Source: Zygaena filipendulae (taxonomy: Eukaryota > Arthropoda > Insecta > Lepidoptera > Zygaenidae). Taken from it: 64,000 bases of DNA. Location of the stretch: contig CAJRBF020000002.1 in the NCBI GenBank assembly GCA_907165275.2, positions 248,001-312,000 on the forward strand, written 5' to 3'. A program made the position numbers and the translations under genes. Within the stretch, counting starts at the first letter, position 1, and each line of letters begins with the position of its first letter. The notes under the pieces are model-generated. The model did no database searches, was not told the DNA's origin, and saw only the letters and a list, made by a program, of their open reading frames with translations. This document shows positions 22,803 to 33,973 of this stretch, piece after piece.

Positions 22803-23331
22803 ATAGCAACACTTATTACCGTGAACGTTAAAATAAAAAATAACTTCGCTATTTTGTGACAAGTTTTAACTTTTTATGAACGCAACCGATAACCGTACAC
22901 CTTTCAGAGATTTTTTTTTTAATTTTTTTTTAATTCTATGTTTTTTCGAAAAGACAAAGGAAATCAAATTCATACAGCTGAATTGCTAATAATTTTAGGT
23001 GGTATTTGTGAGGGTTGTTTTACAATAAATATTTTTTTTTGTTTTGTGTTTGAATTTCTTATACCCACCTACCTTGATTTTTTACTTTTATTGTAAACAA
23101 AAGATGAATCCGCAAATTAAAAACTCGCGATAGGTAAAACGTAATAAATTCAATTACGCTGATAAACGATAAATAAATAGTTGTCCTGGGTATCCTCACG
23201 CCGTTGATCGGTTATGGTCGAGCAACTTTAGCCGATACTTTGGCTGGTAAAACCTTTGTCTAATTCAGCATTACACTGAATGAACTTTAGGTAATCTTTG
23301 ACCTATCTGTCCGTCAACAAACGCGAGGGAT
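22803..23331 (-). other. BEL-1 leader region next to the 5' LTR
   Basis: This is non-coding AT-rich sequence with T runs (22910-22935, 23028-23040). It lies between the gypsy insertion TSD (22803-22806) and the BEL primer-binding site. No gene or other repeat was recognised. Confidence 0.6.
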
Positions 23332-23347
23332 CCCAGCACCTCCACCA
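23332..23347 (-). promoter_or_regulatory. BEL-1 primer-binding site
   Basis: Three bases inside the 5' LTR, the minus strand reads TGGTGGAGGTGCTGGG. Its complement, CCCAGCACCTCCACCA, fits the 3' end of a tRNA (T-stem, acceptor, A73, CCA). The specific tRNA was not identified. Confidence 0.8.
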
Positions 23348-23350
23348 TAA

Positions 23351-24209
23351 TGTCGCCACGCCACGGGGGGAATATAACTGATAACTCATTCTGGCATGCA
23401 CGACATCCTTATCACCATTAAGTAACTTATTACATATATCGGATGAACCTCTCGTGTACATTTCACACTAACGATATTACGATAATACTTTAAATCGAAT
23501 CAGGGCTTTCTAAAGTTTTACGTTCTTTACTCTGCCTGTACTGGCTACAGCTAGATACTTTAAGCCGCCGTGTACTCATTAGGCAATCTACCTATCTGCA
23601 CTGGCTACAGCTAGATACTTTAAGCCGCCGTGTGCTCATTAGACAGATCTATATTAATATTATACTAAAGCACCTGAAATGGCACCTAACGTCGAGACCA
23701 CACGTAGCCTGAAGCTCACGCGTTGCGTATGTATTGCTGGTCAACTCAACGTCAGCCCGATGGGCCTTAGCCCTAACTGGCCTCTTCCAAAACCCCTCAC
23801 AGCCAGCCCAAACCACCGGATCCAATACGTCGGATCTTAACCCGAGCTGATACGACAGCTCCAGGGTCGCGTTACACAATTATTCACTTTAAGCTACGAG
23901 AGTTTCATCCGTCATGGTACAACGAGTTAGAGATGGCTATCACACAGTTATCCAATGATAAAATATCGGGACTCACCTGTGTACCTCTTCTTCCCGCGGT
24001 GAAACAATAAAAACTGACAGAACGCTCTCTGCCTTCACCTACTCTCGCTACGTCATGTACCGTCTACCCGCATGCAAACGTCAAAAACTGTTCTGTCAAA
24101 ACAAACAGGTGAAAGTTGCCATAAACAAAAACAGTTGTTACATATCGACTCACAGAGTTACTAAAGTCAGCCACTCACCGTATATAAAAATTTGCGGTGC
24201 TTCGCGACA
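23351..24209 (-). repeat. BEL-1 5' LTR
   Basis: It is 859 bp, the same length as 1752-2610, with about 15 scattered substitutions by eye. It is followed by the CCGGA TSD at 24210-24214 and then directly by the satellite unit. Confidence 0.93.
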
Positions 24210-25998
24210 CCGGACCAGCAACGAAACACTTATAGAAAACAACCAAATAGCTTAAAAAACGAAATTTATAACTCAGTTACTCTGCGAATTTTCAAAGTCG
24301 ATGAAATACCAAAAATTACCAAAATTTCAAAAAATAAATATGCGGAAATAACTTTAGGGGTTGCGGACAGACAAAACACAGCGAAAACCAGTTCGAAAAC
24401 GCCAAAACAGCGACGTAGTTTGTTATTATATTGATATTAATATCGTATGTCGCGTCAAACACACGTTTACTTAGGTAACCTCGGGTGCGCGGAGGGGGTA
24501 GGTATCGGCGATGACGTAATAAAAATTTGGCGTTTTTTCGCTTCTCCGCGGTCGGAATCGGGCGCGGAGGGTGTCGATCGACGCGGGGGATGTTATTCTA
24601 GGTATTTTATAAGAAAAACTTTGCGGGCAAACCTCCCGAAAGCGTTAAATTTGAAGAAAAGTAAAATTTTTTGCAAAAATTCTCAGAATTTTGGATAATT
24701 CCTGCGCCGAAACGGCCAGGAAGGGTGTCAAAAACGAAGAGGGCGTTAAATAACGCCGGACCAGCAACGAAACACTTATAGAAAACAACCAAATAGCTTA
24801 AAAAACGAAATTTATAACTCAGTTACTATGCGAATTTTCAAAGTCGATGAAATACCAAAAATTACCAAAATTTTAAAAAATAAATATGCGGAAATAACTG
24901 TAGGGGTTGCGGATAGACAAAACACAGCGAAAACCAGTTCGAAAACGCCAAAACAGCGACGTAGTTTGTTATTATATTGATATTAATATCGTATGTCGCG
25001 TCAAACACACGTTTACTTAGGTAACCTCGGGTGCGCGGAGGGGGTAGGTATCGGCGATGACGTAATAAAAATTTGGCGTTTTTTCGCTTCTCCGCGGTCG
25101 GAATCGGGCGCGGAGGGTGTCGATCGACGCGGGGGATGTTATTCTAGGTATTTTATAAGAAAAACTTTGCGGGCAAACCTCCCGAAAGCGTTAAATTTGA
25201 AGAAAAGTAAAATTTTTTGCAAAAATTCTCAGAATTTTGGATAATTCCTGCGCCGAAACGGCCAGGAAGGGTGTCAAAAACGAAGAGGGCGTTAAATAAC
25301 GCCGGACCAGCAACGAAACACTTATAGAAAACAACCAAATAGCTTAAAAAACGAAATTTATAACTCAGTTACTATGCGAATTTTCAAAGTCGATGAAATA
25401 CCAAAAATTACCAAAATTTTAAAAAATTAATATGCGGAAATAACTTTAGGGGTTGCGGACAGACAAAACACAGCGAAAACCAGTTCGAAAACGCCAAAAC
25501 AGCGACGTAGTTTGTTATTATATTGATATTAATATCGTATGTCGCGTCAAACACACGTTTACTTAGGTAACCTCGGGTGCGCGGAGGGGGTAGGTATCGG
25601 CGATGACGTAATAAAAATTTGGCGTTTTTTCGCTTCTCCGCGGTCGGAATCGGGCGCGGAGGGTGTCGATCGACGCGGGGGATGTTATTCTAGGTATTTT
25701 ATAAGAAAAACTTTGCGGGCAAACCTCCCGAAAGCGTTAAATTTGAAGAAAAGTAAAATTTTTTGCAAAAATTCTCAGAATTTTGGATAATTCCTGCGCC
25801 GAAATGGTCAGGAAGGGTGTCAAAAACGAAGAGGGCGTTAAATAACGCCGGACCAGCAACGAAACACTTATAGAAAACAACCAAATAGCTTAAAAAACGA
25901 AATTTATAACTCAGTTACTATGTGAATTTTCAAAGTCGATGAAATACCAAAAATTACCAAAATTTTAAAAAATAAATATGCGGAAATAACTTTAGGGG
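24210..25998. repeat. 546-bp satellite array, right part
   Basis: Landmarks at 24447, 24993 and 25539 repeat the 546-bp unit of 1-1751; about 3.3 units are present. The first unit continues exactly where the left part ends at 1751. The array stops abruptly within a unit at about 25998 and is followed directly by BEL/Pao pol sequence. Confidence 0.93.
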
Positions 25999-27253
25999 AC
26001 GGAATCGGACGTGGTATTTACCACAATTTGCCTTCGTGAACCCGCTAAAACCGGAGAAACTTAGAATAGTTCACGACGCCGCTGCCAAGACGAAGGGAGT
26101 CTCCCTCAATGATCATTTGCTCACAGGTCCTGATCTGCTACAGTCGCTACCGGGAGTCATGATGCGCTTCCGGCAGCATGCCATCGCTGTCACCGCAGAT
26201 ATAGCGGAGATGTTCATGCAAGTGAAGATACGCCCGTCGGACCGCGACGCGCTCCGATACCTGTGGAGAGGTAGTCGCCGCGACGGCGAGCCGCCGACAG
26301 AATACCGGATGACGTCTCTCATCTTCGGCGCCACCTGCTCGCCGTCAACGGCCATCTACGTTAAGAACAGAAACGCGGTAAGATACCAAAATACTATGCC
26401 ACGGGCGACAACTGCCGTTGTCAACAATCACTACATGGACGACTACCTAGACAGCTTCGAGACCACGGCTGAGGCCGTTGAAGTGTCCAGCCAGGTGCGA
26501 GTTATCCACCGACACGGCCACTTTGACCTGCGCAAATGGGCGTCGAACTCAGTTGACGTACTCGGGGCCATTGACCCCGAAGCAGCGCAGCGACCGGCCG
26601 TCAACCTGAGCGATGGCAGCCACATAGAAAAGGTTTTGGGTCTAGTGTGGAAGCCCCACCAAGACCAACTAGCCTTCAACCTCGACCTGGCACGCATACC
26701 AGCGAGGATAATGCAGAGTGCTGCACCAACAAAAAGAGAAGCGCTCCGTATTGTAATATCTCTTTATGACCCACTGGGGCTCGCATCGCCTGTAACGGTG
26801 CGAGCCAAACAAATTTTACAGGAGGTGTGGCGCCGCGACACAGGCTGGGACGCGAACCTGAGTCCAGACCTCGCCGAACAATGGACGCTGTGGATGGCGC
26901 ATCTGCGGAACCTGAGCGCCGTCACAGTCCCGAGGTGCTACCTACGCTACAGCGACGCCACGTCACTCCAGCTGCACACCTTCACAGACGCCAGTGAAGT
27001 CGCCTACGCAGCCGCCGTATACTGGCGCACCGTCACCACGGAGGGCGAGGTAAATGTTACATTAGTACTCGCTAAGGCTCCGGTGGCACCAGTGAAGACA
27101 ACTTCAATACCGCGGCTCGAGCTACAAGCCGCGGTCATGGGCAGCCGCATGGCTGCAGCTGTCATCGAGGAGCATCAGCGGAAGCCAGAATCACAAACTT
27201 TCTGGACCGACAACAAGACCGTTCTCGCGTGGCTGAGAACTGGGGCCCGCGCT
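25999..27253 (+). CDS. BEL/Pao (BEL-2) reverse transcriptase and start of RNase H
   Basis: The plus-strand frame is open throughout. It starts TWYLPQFAFVNPLKPEKLRI just after the satellite, then VHDAAAKTKGVSLNDHLLTG, VTADIAEMFMQVKI (catalytic Asp), SLIFGATCSPS and NNHYMDDYLDS (YMDD box intact). RNase H motifs are LHTFTDASEVAYAAAVYW and FWTDNKTVLAWLRTG. It stops at the Polinton insertion; the next residues resume in frame at 63250. The sequence is GC-rich compared with its surroundings. The N-terminal protease and gag are missing because satellite replaces them on the left. Confidence 0.9.
27248..27253. other. Polinton target-site duplication, left copy
   Basis: CGCGCT abuts the element's AGTAGG end here and is repeated at 63250-63255 after CCTACT. 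Six base pairs is the TSD length typical of Maverick/Polinton integrases. Removing the element and one copy keeps the BEL-2 pol frame open. Confidence 0.93.
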
Positions 27254-27391
27254 AGTAGGTATATATTGTATGTTCTGGACCACTTCGTTCTTTCGCAATG
27301 AGCGAGCTCGTGCTCGCTCGCGAAATCACTCCGATGGTCCAGACCATACAATATATACCAATCAAAATGATTCACTTGTCGGATCGATCAT
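27254..27391 (+). repeat. Polinton left terminal inverted repeat
   Basis: It matches 63112-63249 in reverse complement with no difference seen. It also folds on itself: GGTATATATTGTATG at 27258 pairs with CATACAATATATACC ending near 27360, and TCTGGACCA pairs with TGGTCCAGA, leaving a GC-rich centre (GAGCGAGCTCGTGCTCGCTC). The inner 30 bp (ATCAAAATGATTCACTTGTC onwards) lie outside the fold. Confidence 0.93.
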
Positions 27392-29180
27392 TTATTTGAT
27401 CAACCATGCAACAAAACAACGAATGTCGTTCTTTCGCCAGGAGCGGTGAAAACAATAATTATTATAATATACTGATTTAAAAAATGTATCTGTCATATGG
27501 ATCATGCAAAGATTGACATGTCGATCGTACAACAAAAAACAAACAATAATAACCCGTTTGCATGTTTAGTTACCAAATTATGAATAAATAAAAACATACC
27601 TGAACTATCTGCCTGTACCGCGGAACCATCATGTGAACTATTAAGTATTTTCATCACACATAAGCACATACAAGTTATACGTAAAAACTTTGAATTTAAT
27701 AATTGAATGTTAGAACTTATGTTAGAAACTATTATGTTCACTATATTGTCAGGTGTCTCTCCAGAGTTAATGTTGAAGCATATATTTAAACTCAGTACCA
27801 GATTGGCTCAACGATCTTCTGTAAATCAGAAACTAGGGCTAGATTGCTCAAGTCGTCACTGAGTTATAAATAAAGCACATATTTTGTGATCAGATTGACT
27901 CGAGGACACCATAACTTTACGCAGTGAACACAAAGATTCTAAGCACTCGCAATGTCTAAATCGCAACAGCAGAGACTGTACTGTACTGTATGTTTCCCTT
28001 CGCTTCGCTTACTACTTATCTTTATTTTTTTACTTACCTTTGACATTCGGTACGGTTAGCAAATATGTAATAACCACACATGTTTCTGTTTAAATGGTTC
28101 ATGTATGTCTTTATTACGTTGCATTAATAAACATACAGTTAATCTGAGAATTTAACGCAAAACATAAATTATTATGTAGAAAAACGAAATACGAAAACTC
28201 ATGAAAATTGGTCTATTTGGAAATTATGACAGTGATAACGAAGTCTTAAAGCTGGAACTATTTCCCGCGGTTTACAAAAAATATTTGCTTATAAGCGGTA
28301 TAAAATATAATTTTTATGACTTCAAGCACTTATCGTTTGTAGGTACTGTTTCTGCAATCAGTACGTATACTTATTGTTCTCATAACTCTAAAGTGCTGAT
28401 CACCACGGTTCCACGGTCCGCGCATGTTTATTATTTATAAAATTCGATGAAATGTCATCGCGCGCCGTCGCTTTCCCATCAAGTTGGATCTAAATATAAC
28501 TAAAATACGATTTTCTGTCTGTAATATCGAGATAACTCTGTTCTAAAAAACTCAACTGAGTGTTATTTGCATTTGTAAAAACATTAATAACCATTTAAAT
28601 GTTCCATATTTTTTATCTCTATCTATCCAAACAATCTTCAGAATTATTGAAAGGTTTTTCATAAAATTTGATATACCTACTTATACTTTGGGTTCAAAAA
28701 TGCCATACCTACTTATCATTCCGTAAAAAAAAAAATGTCAGAGAGAGTTTGGAATTCATGTGAGCGAAACCGAGGAAATAACTGGTATAGATAATACATG
28801 AGAATAGTATCATTGGTGATACCGGTAAGTAAGTATTTGCTTGGCATGCAGTAACTTGTTACAATGGAAATAATTGAACCATGGCACTCGACACATAATA
28901 GATGCGGCATATTGATGAGAAACTTATGAATCTAGTCCATTCCTTAATAAGATTGAAATTTTATTTTTACAAGTAGGTACATTTACATTTTTGAAGTTTC
29001 AATTTTCGGTTATATTTTGAAAAATATACTTGTATTCTGCAATCGCATAACGTAATTCAATGTACATGGGGAATAAATAATACACACAACGATAATATAT
29101 ATTTAGCGTGTTTAATCCAAACAAATTTAATGTCATAAGAGGTATTTACCAAAAAATTACTTTAAATTATGTTTTTTCAT
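27392..29180. other. Left Polinton interior, no recognised gene
   Basis: This is AT-rich sequence with only short open frames (minus 27502-27741 with a possible splice donor at 27598, plus 28201-28440). No Polinton core gene was recognised. A 70-bp segment at about 28992-29062 has a diverged direct copy at 33442-33508, beyond the iap locus. Confidence 0.5.
28201..28440 (+). CDS. Hypothetical small ORF, 79 codons
   Basis: It starts at ATG with MKIGLFGNYDSDNEVLKLEL and ends in a stop at 28440. It matches nothing I recognise and has no clear signal peptide or membrane segment. It may be chance in AT-rich DNA, or an orphan gene of the Polinton. No upstream promoter is evident. Confidence 0.2.
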   Translation: MKIGLFGNYDSDNEVLKLELFPAVYKKYLLISGIKYNFYDFKHLSFVGTVSAISTYTYCSHNSKVLITTVPRSAHVYYL

Positions 29181-32100
29181 TCAAGAGAAATACAACCTTA
29201 CAACATTTACAATAGGACGTCTACACACTGGACAATTGTGAATGGAAAAACTACACGCGGCGCATGCAACCACATGTCCGCACGGCGTCAAACATACATT
29301 GCACTTGTAACTTACCCCCCCTCGCGCGACTTTCTCCGATCTACTTCTTACTACGATGATCTCTAATTTGGCCTGATTGTCTAGTGGTTAGGACTCTAAA
29401 TTCGTTGTGTGCAGTAACCTATGATTCTTTTAGGTTGAGATTGAACTATCGTCTTAGTATTTGCATTATGATATTATGATAGTTTTAGTTTTGGTTAAGT
29501 TTATAGCTAAGATTCTAAAGTTAATACATGAACGATCTCTAATTTATGTTTAGCGAATACACGAACGATCTTAGACTAGTACACGGACGAATCCCTATTT
29601 TTATTGCTTTCGTGCGACCCCTTTCCTAACTTTGGGTGGATGATCTATTTTTAATCTATTTATGTGGATGATCTAGTTTTGTTAGTTTGTTTGTGACGAC
29701 CTGCCTCTCTAACATTATATCGATGTTCTATTTTATTAGTTTGTTTTCCGGCCTAATCTATTGGCTTGTAGGCTAAGTTTGAATAATCTTGACCCTTATG
29801 TTTGTCTATCCCTACAATCTGTTTTAGTTTGTGTTTGTCGGTTTAACCCCGGTCAACATCTCGTCAAAAGCTACCATTCCTGGCTCAGATGGCTCAGACA
29901 TTGCCAGGACGCATAAATATATTTAATAAACCACCCAGACGATTCTATTCCAAGGTCGACCAGATTTTGTCCCCTCAGCATGACGCAAGCATTGGCCACA
30001 GGAACCTCAAGTACTACGTGAAATGATTGTTGGCACTGCAACCAATCCCGACGTCAAACCGAAGGTAAGGCTTCCAGTTAATACATAAGTATTCGCCGGA
30101 AGGTGGTATAGCCCCTCCTGCGCTATTCCACGGTGATGACCATCCAGCACAATGCCTTCGTCACCTCCCCCAACCTGTTTCACAAGGTAGAGGATCATTC
30201 TAGATGGTTACATCTAAGATCATTCACCAGCGTCCGTTTCAGGAATCCAGTGAGGAGACTGTACGTCCCCAGTCCGAAGACTACCGCCGCGTTGGAGCCA
30301 TGGTGAGCCCTTGAATATGTGCCAGCCCGAAGACCAGGGTTGGGTGGGACCACCACAAACCAAACCCCAGCACAGTGATCCAAAATTGTATGTGTGTGTT
30401 ATCGGAGACCAATCTCTCCCTGGAACCTGGAACTTCAGCTGATGAACTCTCTGTCATACTGCAAGCAGTAAGGCCGTAGCCTAGCCGTAGCTGTAGAGTT
30501 GAATGGCTCTCTCTCCCCTGTGAACCCACTCGGGCATCCAACTCGTTCTGCCACATCAGAACATTGGCAAGCACATCGTGTTGAAAAACACAAAGGTTGC
30601 CGAGAATCTAGCGTCAGCGACGAGGTCGCCAACAGCCGATCCCCCAGCCTCTGCACAACGGTCTCGATCGCAAAGCGCAGGGACCTACGTAAGCATACAT
30701 GTGGTTGCGAGTCACAGTAGCTCCAGTCTGTCTCCGCAGCCAGCAATCGAGCCACAGAGCGCATTGGCCCATCAGTAATGTTTATAATAAAAAGAAAGGT
30801 AAAACAGAAAGAAGAGCGAACAACCCTTCCCTGGTGTAGGAGAGGGCCGGCATCTCCAGTCAGCCGCATCGGTGATATGTAGATTGAATAACACGGAAGG
30901 CGTTGTTATTCAAGGTAAGATACAAGGCGCACAACGAAACTCGTCACGGCGCAGATGACTCAAGGCGCGGATTTTTACCCATCTACGCCATCATACGCTC
31001 GCGACGTGCAATGTCCAACCGTTCAAGATTAGAGTTCCGTTTGCTTCGAGCCTATTTGGTACTGTGATTTGAAGATCCTTCCTCGTGACTAATGTTTTCA
31101 GGTCTACGCTCGAGATATCCTAACGGACGTCAAGTGCACTGACAGACCTTCGCACAAAAACATTAAACCACTCTGCGCTGTCGCTCGCTCAACAAGACTA
31201 TTCGTAACGAACCGTCTTTTGTAATGATAAAAATCAATACAAATATTCTACTCAAAGCATCTCGTTCACGAGGCGCATCGGCCCACATACGCTTTCATGC
31301 GACCACCAAGTATCACAATCGCGCATGCTCGCCTCTGCACAACGCAATCAGGACACAATGCGTAATGACGAAACTTCCAGGTCGCGTGTACGAATCCTTG
31401 CACAAACCGATAAATCGTTCTGCGGGCAGACCGCTCGACCACGACGTACTTTGCATGTATATTATTTATTAAAAAATTTGTATGAGAAAATAAATTTTAT
31501 GTTTGATAAATGTGCAATAATATTATATTTATTGTCCCTTAGAGGTTCCCTCCCCATCGCATTCGTTTATTATTACACTATTATCAATTTACTTTCCCAA
31601 CAAACAGGACATTTTTTACCTCCGTATTCCCCGTAGATATACGGCTCGTGGATACTGGCGGTGCGTTCGGCCCTGTATTCCGAGACGCCTGCATGGGGGG
31701 ATTCGCGTTTTCTAACTTGCTCCTATACTCTCGAAATTCAATATACATTTGGTATTCCCTAATACAAGCACTTTCCTTCATATAATATTTTGTCCTAACT
31801 TCTTTAGTTTAGGAGTTATTATTGATAAACGTACTAAAACTTGTTTTCGATGTTATTTGAACCGCAATGTCCTCTAATATGTTTTAAATGTAATTTTATA
31901 GGTGTATTTTATTATCTTCTATACTTTAATAATTATTTAAGATTTTAATTATAACCAAAAAAATTTTGTAGGACCTTATGGGTCGTCACACACTCTTCAT
32001 CGAAACAAACTTTACAACACTTGTCTACCTGGCACATTTTCTCGTCAGTTTCGTGAGGAACTTGCGTAGTAGTGTTGGCGACAACGTTGTTGTGGTGGTG

Positions 32101-32455
32101 CTCTTTTTGCGCATGTTCCCTAAGCGTCTTAACGTGGGGGTCTATATAATTGGTGTCTGCACCGAACATGCCGCACTCGTCGCGATCAAACGATGTATCA
32201 GCAATGGAGCGAAATAGTGGACACCGCGCGCGGTGACCACCGCCTGTGTTCTTGGTCAGGTTCGTCGAGTTGCAACCAATTCATTATCTCGACGTTGCAG
32301 TACGCACAACGCACTTCGTCACCGCGACCTATGAAATAGAAACCACTTTTTGCCAAACTTTCCGGTGACAAGTATGCCAGTGGCCAATTTACAAATGAGT
32401 TTAAACGTTCCTCCTCACTCGACATGGCGCTAGGAGTTTGCCGTTCGTGCGCCAT
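29181..32455 (-). pseudogene. iap: Inhibitor-of-apoptosis (IAP) gene, BIR plus RING, disrupted
   Basis: The gene is minus strand and intronless. It starts at ATG 32455. A single BIR domain follows with SFVNWPLAYL, LAKSGFYFIGRGDEVRCAYC, then W and EHRRW, as in virus- and insect-type IAPs. A frameshift in the CGCG-rich microrepeat near 32230-32240 separates the BIR from the rest. A linker, then a C-terminal C3HC4 RING (CKVC, PCGHVVAC, CPVCRRP) ends at the stop at 29181. A 2.7-kb solo LTR (29306-31990) splits the RING between its first two metal-ligand pairs. IAPs bind caspases and act as E3 ligases. The gene lies inside the Polinton, so it may be captured cargo; a host retrocopy is the alternative. 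As it stands it cannot make a full protein. Confidence 0.85.
29306..31990 (-). mobile_element. Solo gypsy LTR inserted in the iap RING
   Basis: This is a 2685-bp copy of the LTR of the 14192-22802 element with 4-bp TSD CACT (29302-29305 and 31991-31994). There is no internal region, so it formed by LTR-LTR recombination after insertion. It differs from the other two LTRs along its whole length. Confidence 0.93.
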
Positions 32456-32619
32456 CTTATCGGTGTAGTATACAAATGAGTCGCGCTCAAAGTTTGTCGG
32501 GGCAGTCGGTGCGATTTATGGTAGGTAAATAATAGAAAGAGGCGTGGAGGGGATATCAGCGGTAATTATAAACACAAATGCTCGTGTGCATATTTTTATT
32601 TCAAGGAACAAATACTTAG
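32456..32619. other. Putative iap upstream region
   Basis: This 160-bp stretch lies upstream of the iap ATG (minus strand) and before the LINE tail. No TATA box or other element can be assigned with confidence. Confidence 0.3.
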
Positions 32620-33420
32620 TTTATTTATTTATTTATTTATTTATTTATTAAGTTAACCAACGATTATTACAATGATAATTTTATAATATACATGAGAAAA
32701 GTACCAAGCTAATTGTATAATCTAACTACAGGTTAACATCACATGTTTAAAGTATTTAAGTCTAATAAGACCAAAAATATCGAAAGATTGTCAGCATCCA
32801 TGCAAAGCTGTTAACATTTTTTATTTTTAAATTTATTTATTTATTATGGGTTCTTAATTAAGTGAAAATCGGACAACTACAGCTGGTCAAGGAATTGATA
32901 CCCAGCCGGTAAAAATTTTAGCCACGCAAACAATAAAACAAAAAAAAACCAAGATTGCAAATTAATTGGGGATTACGTTCAGAAAGTGTCTGCGATATGA
33001 AGAAAAGGAATCTGCATTAATATCTATAGCACCACAGTGATTGTTGTACAGTCTGCTGAGTCTTGGAATTGGAGAATTAAAACCAAGGGCGGTTGTTCGA
33101 AGTGGGGGAACCAGTAATGGTATGGGGTTACGAGATTGTCTTCTGGGTGCTTTAAAATTGAATTTATTCAGTAACTGAGGGCAATCAAGATGGCCTCTAA
33201 AAATTTTAAATAGAAAATTTAAGTCTGATAAGGTCCTACGCTTTTGTAAAGAGTTTAACTTAAAGTGATTCAATCTGTCGTGATAAGAGACCTTACGAAG
33301 ATGTTTCACACCATATGATAGATGCCAGATGAACCTTTTCTGTATTCTTTCAAGTCTTAGTGTATGAGTAGCATAATGAGGCCTCCACACCACACTACAA
33401 TACTCAAGTACACTTCGATA
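32620..33420 (-). mobile_element. 5'-truncated LINE 3' end
   Basis: This is a minus-strand fragment ending in an (AAAT)n tail, seen as TTTATTTATTTA at 32620-32650. The coding part (32962-33393) has LERIQKRFIWHLSYG and FNFKAPRRQSRNPIPLLVPP, the conserved C-terminal region of Jockey-group ORF2. No RT domain remains. TSDs were not identified. Confidence 0.75.
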
Positions 33421-33973
33421 CGAGATTAGTTATTGTTTTAGAGGTTTGAATTTTGGTTATATTTCGAAAATCTACTTTTATTCTGCAATCGTATAACGCA
33501 AATCAATGTGTTCATGAAAAAGTAAGTAGGTACACGTATTTACCGAATTCGTTACGTTACGCTCGATGCCATATCTAGTTCGTTCCATCATCTGTGGTAA
33601 AGACATTTTCTCAGGACATTGCTCTATAAAAACACGGGTGTCAATTAAATGGTATTATAATTAATTCATCTCTTGATTAAAGTGCATCGACGCAGTAAGG
33701 ATAAATCAAAAATGTACGTAAGTACTTGCATTATTTACATTTTATTCTAATTTATTGAGAATAATTTGGAGGTTCTATATTATGTTTTTAAAGTTATTGT
33801 GTGAAGTTGTTGTAAAGTCATTGTGTTAACAAATTAGGTACACATAATTTAGGATACGCATCTGATTTAAATTATTTGGCAAGATAAAATGTGTTTAAGA
33901 ACATGTCATATGTGTTGTGTACTATAAAAAAAATTTAAATAAAAGTTATAACAAATAATGTTTTAAATTTCAG
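33421..33973. other. Polinton interior without recognised gene
   Basis: This is AT-rich. It contains the second copy of the 70-bp segment (33442-33508) and ends in a polypyrimidine/AG acceptor (TTTTAAATTTCAG) at 33973 that opens the spliced gene. No open frame of note was seen. Confidence 0.4.

Larger units (their letters stand above)
1752..24209 (-). mobile_element. BEL/Pao LTR retrotransposon (BEL-1), heavily nested
   Basis: This is a minus-strand element bounded by two 859-bp LTRs (1752-2610 and 23351-24209) and a 5-bp TSD, CCGGA, at 1747-1751 and 24210-24214. The insertion cut a satellite unit; removing the element and one TSD restores it. Gag (DUF1759-like region, then two zinc knuckles), a protease region, reverse transcriptase/RNase H and integrase follow in BEL/Pao order. 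The coding frame is broken by stops, frameshifts and three nested insertions. By eye the LTRs differ at about 15 of 859 positions, so insertion is not very recent. Confidence 0.93.

Noticed and set aside
32620..33420. Part of the iap locus or a host exon
   Set aside because: The coding remnant and (AAAT)n tail fit a truncated LINE.
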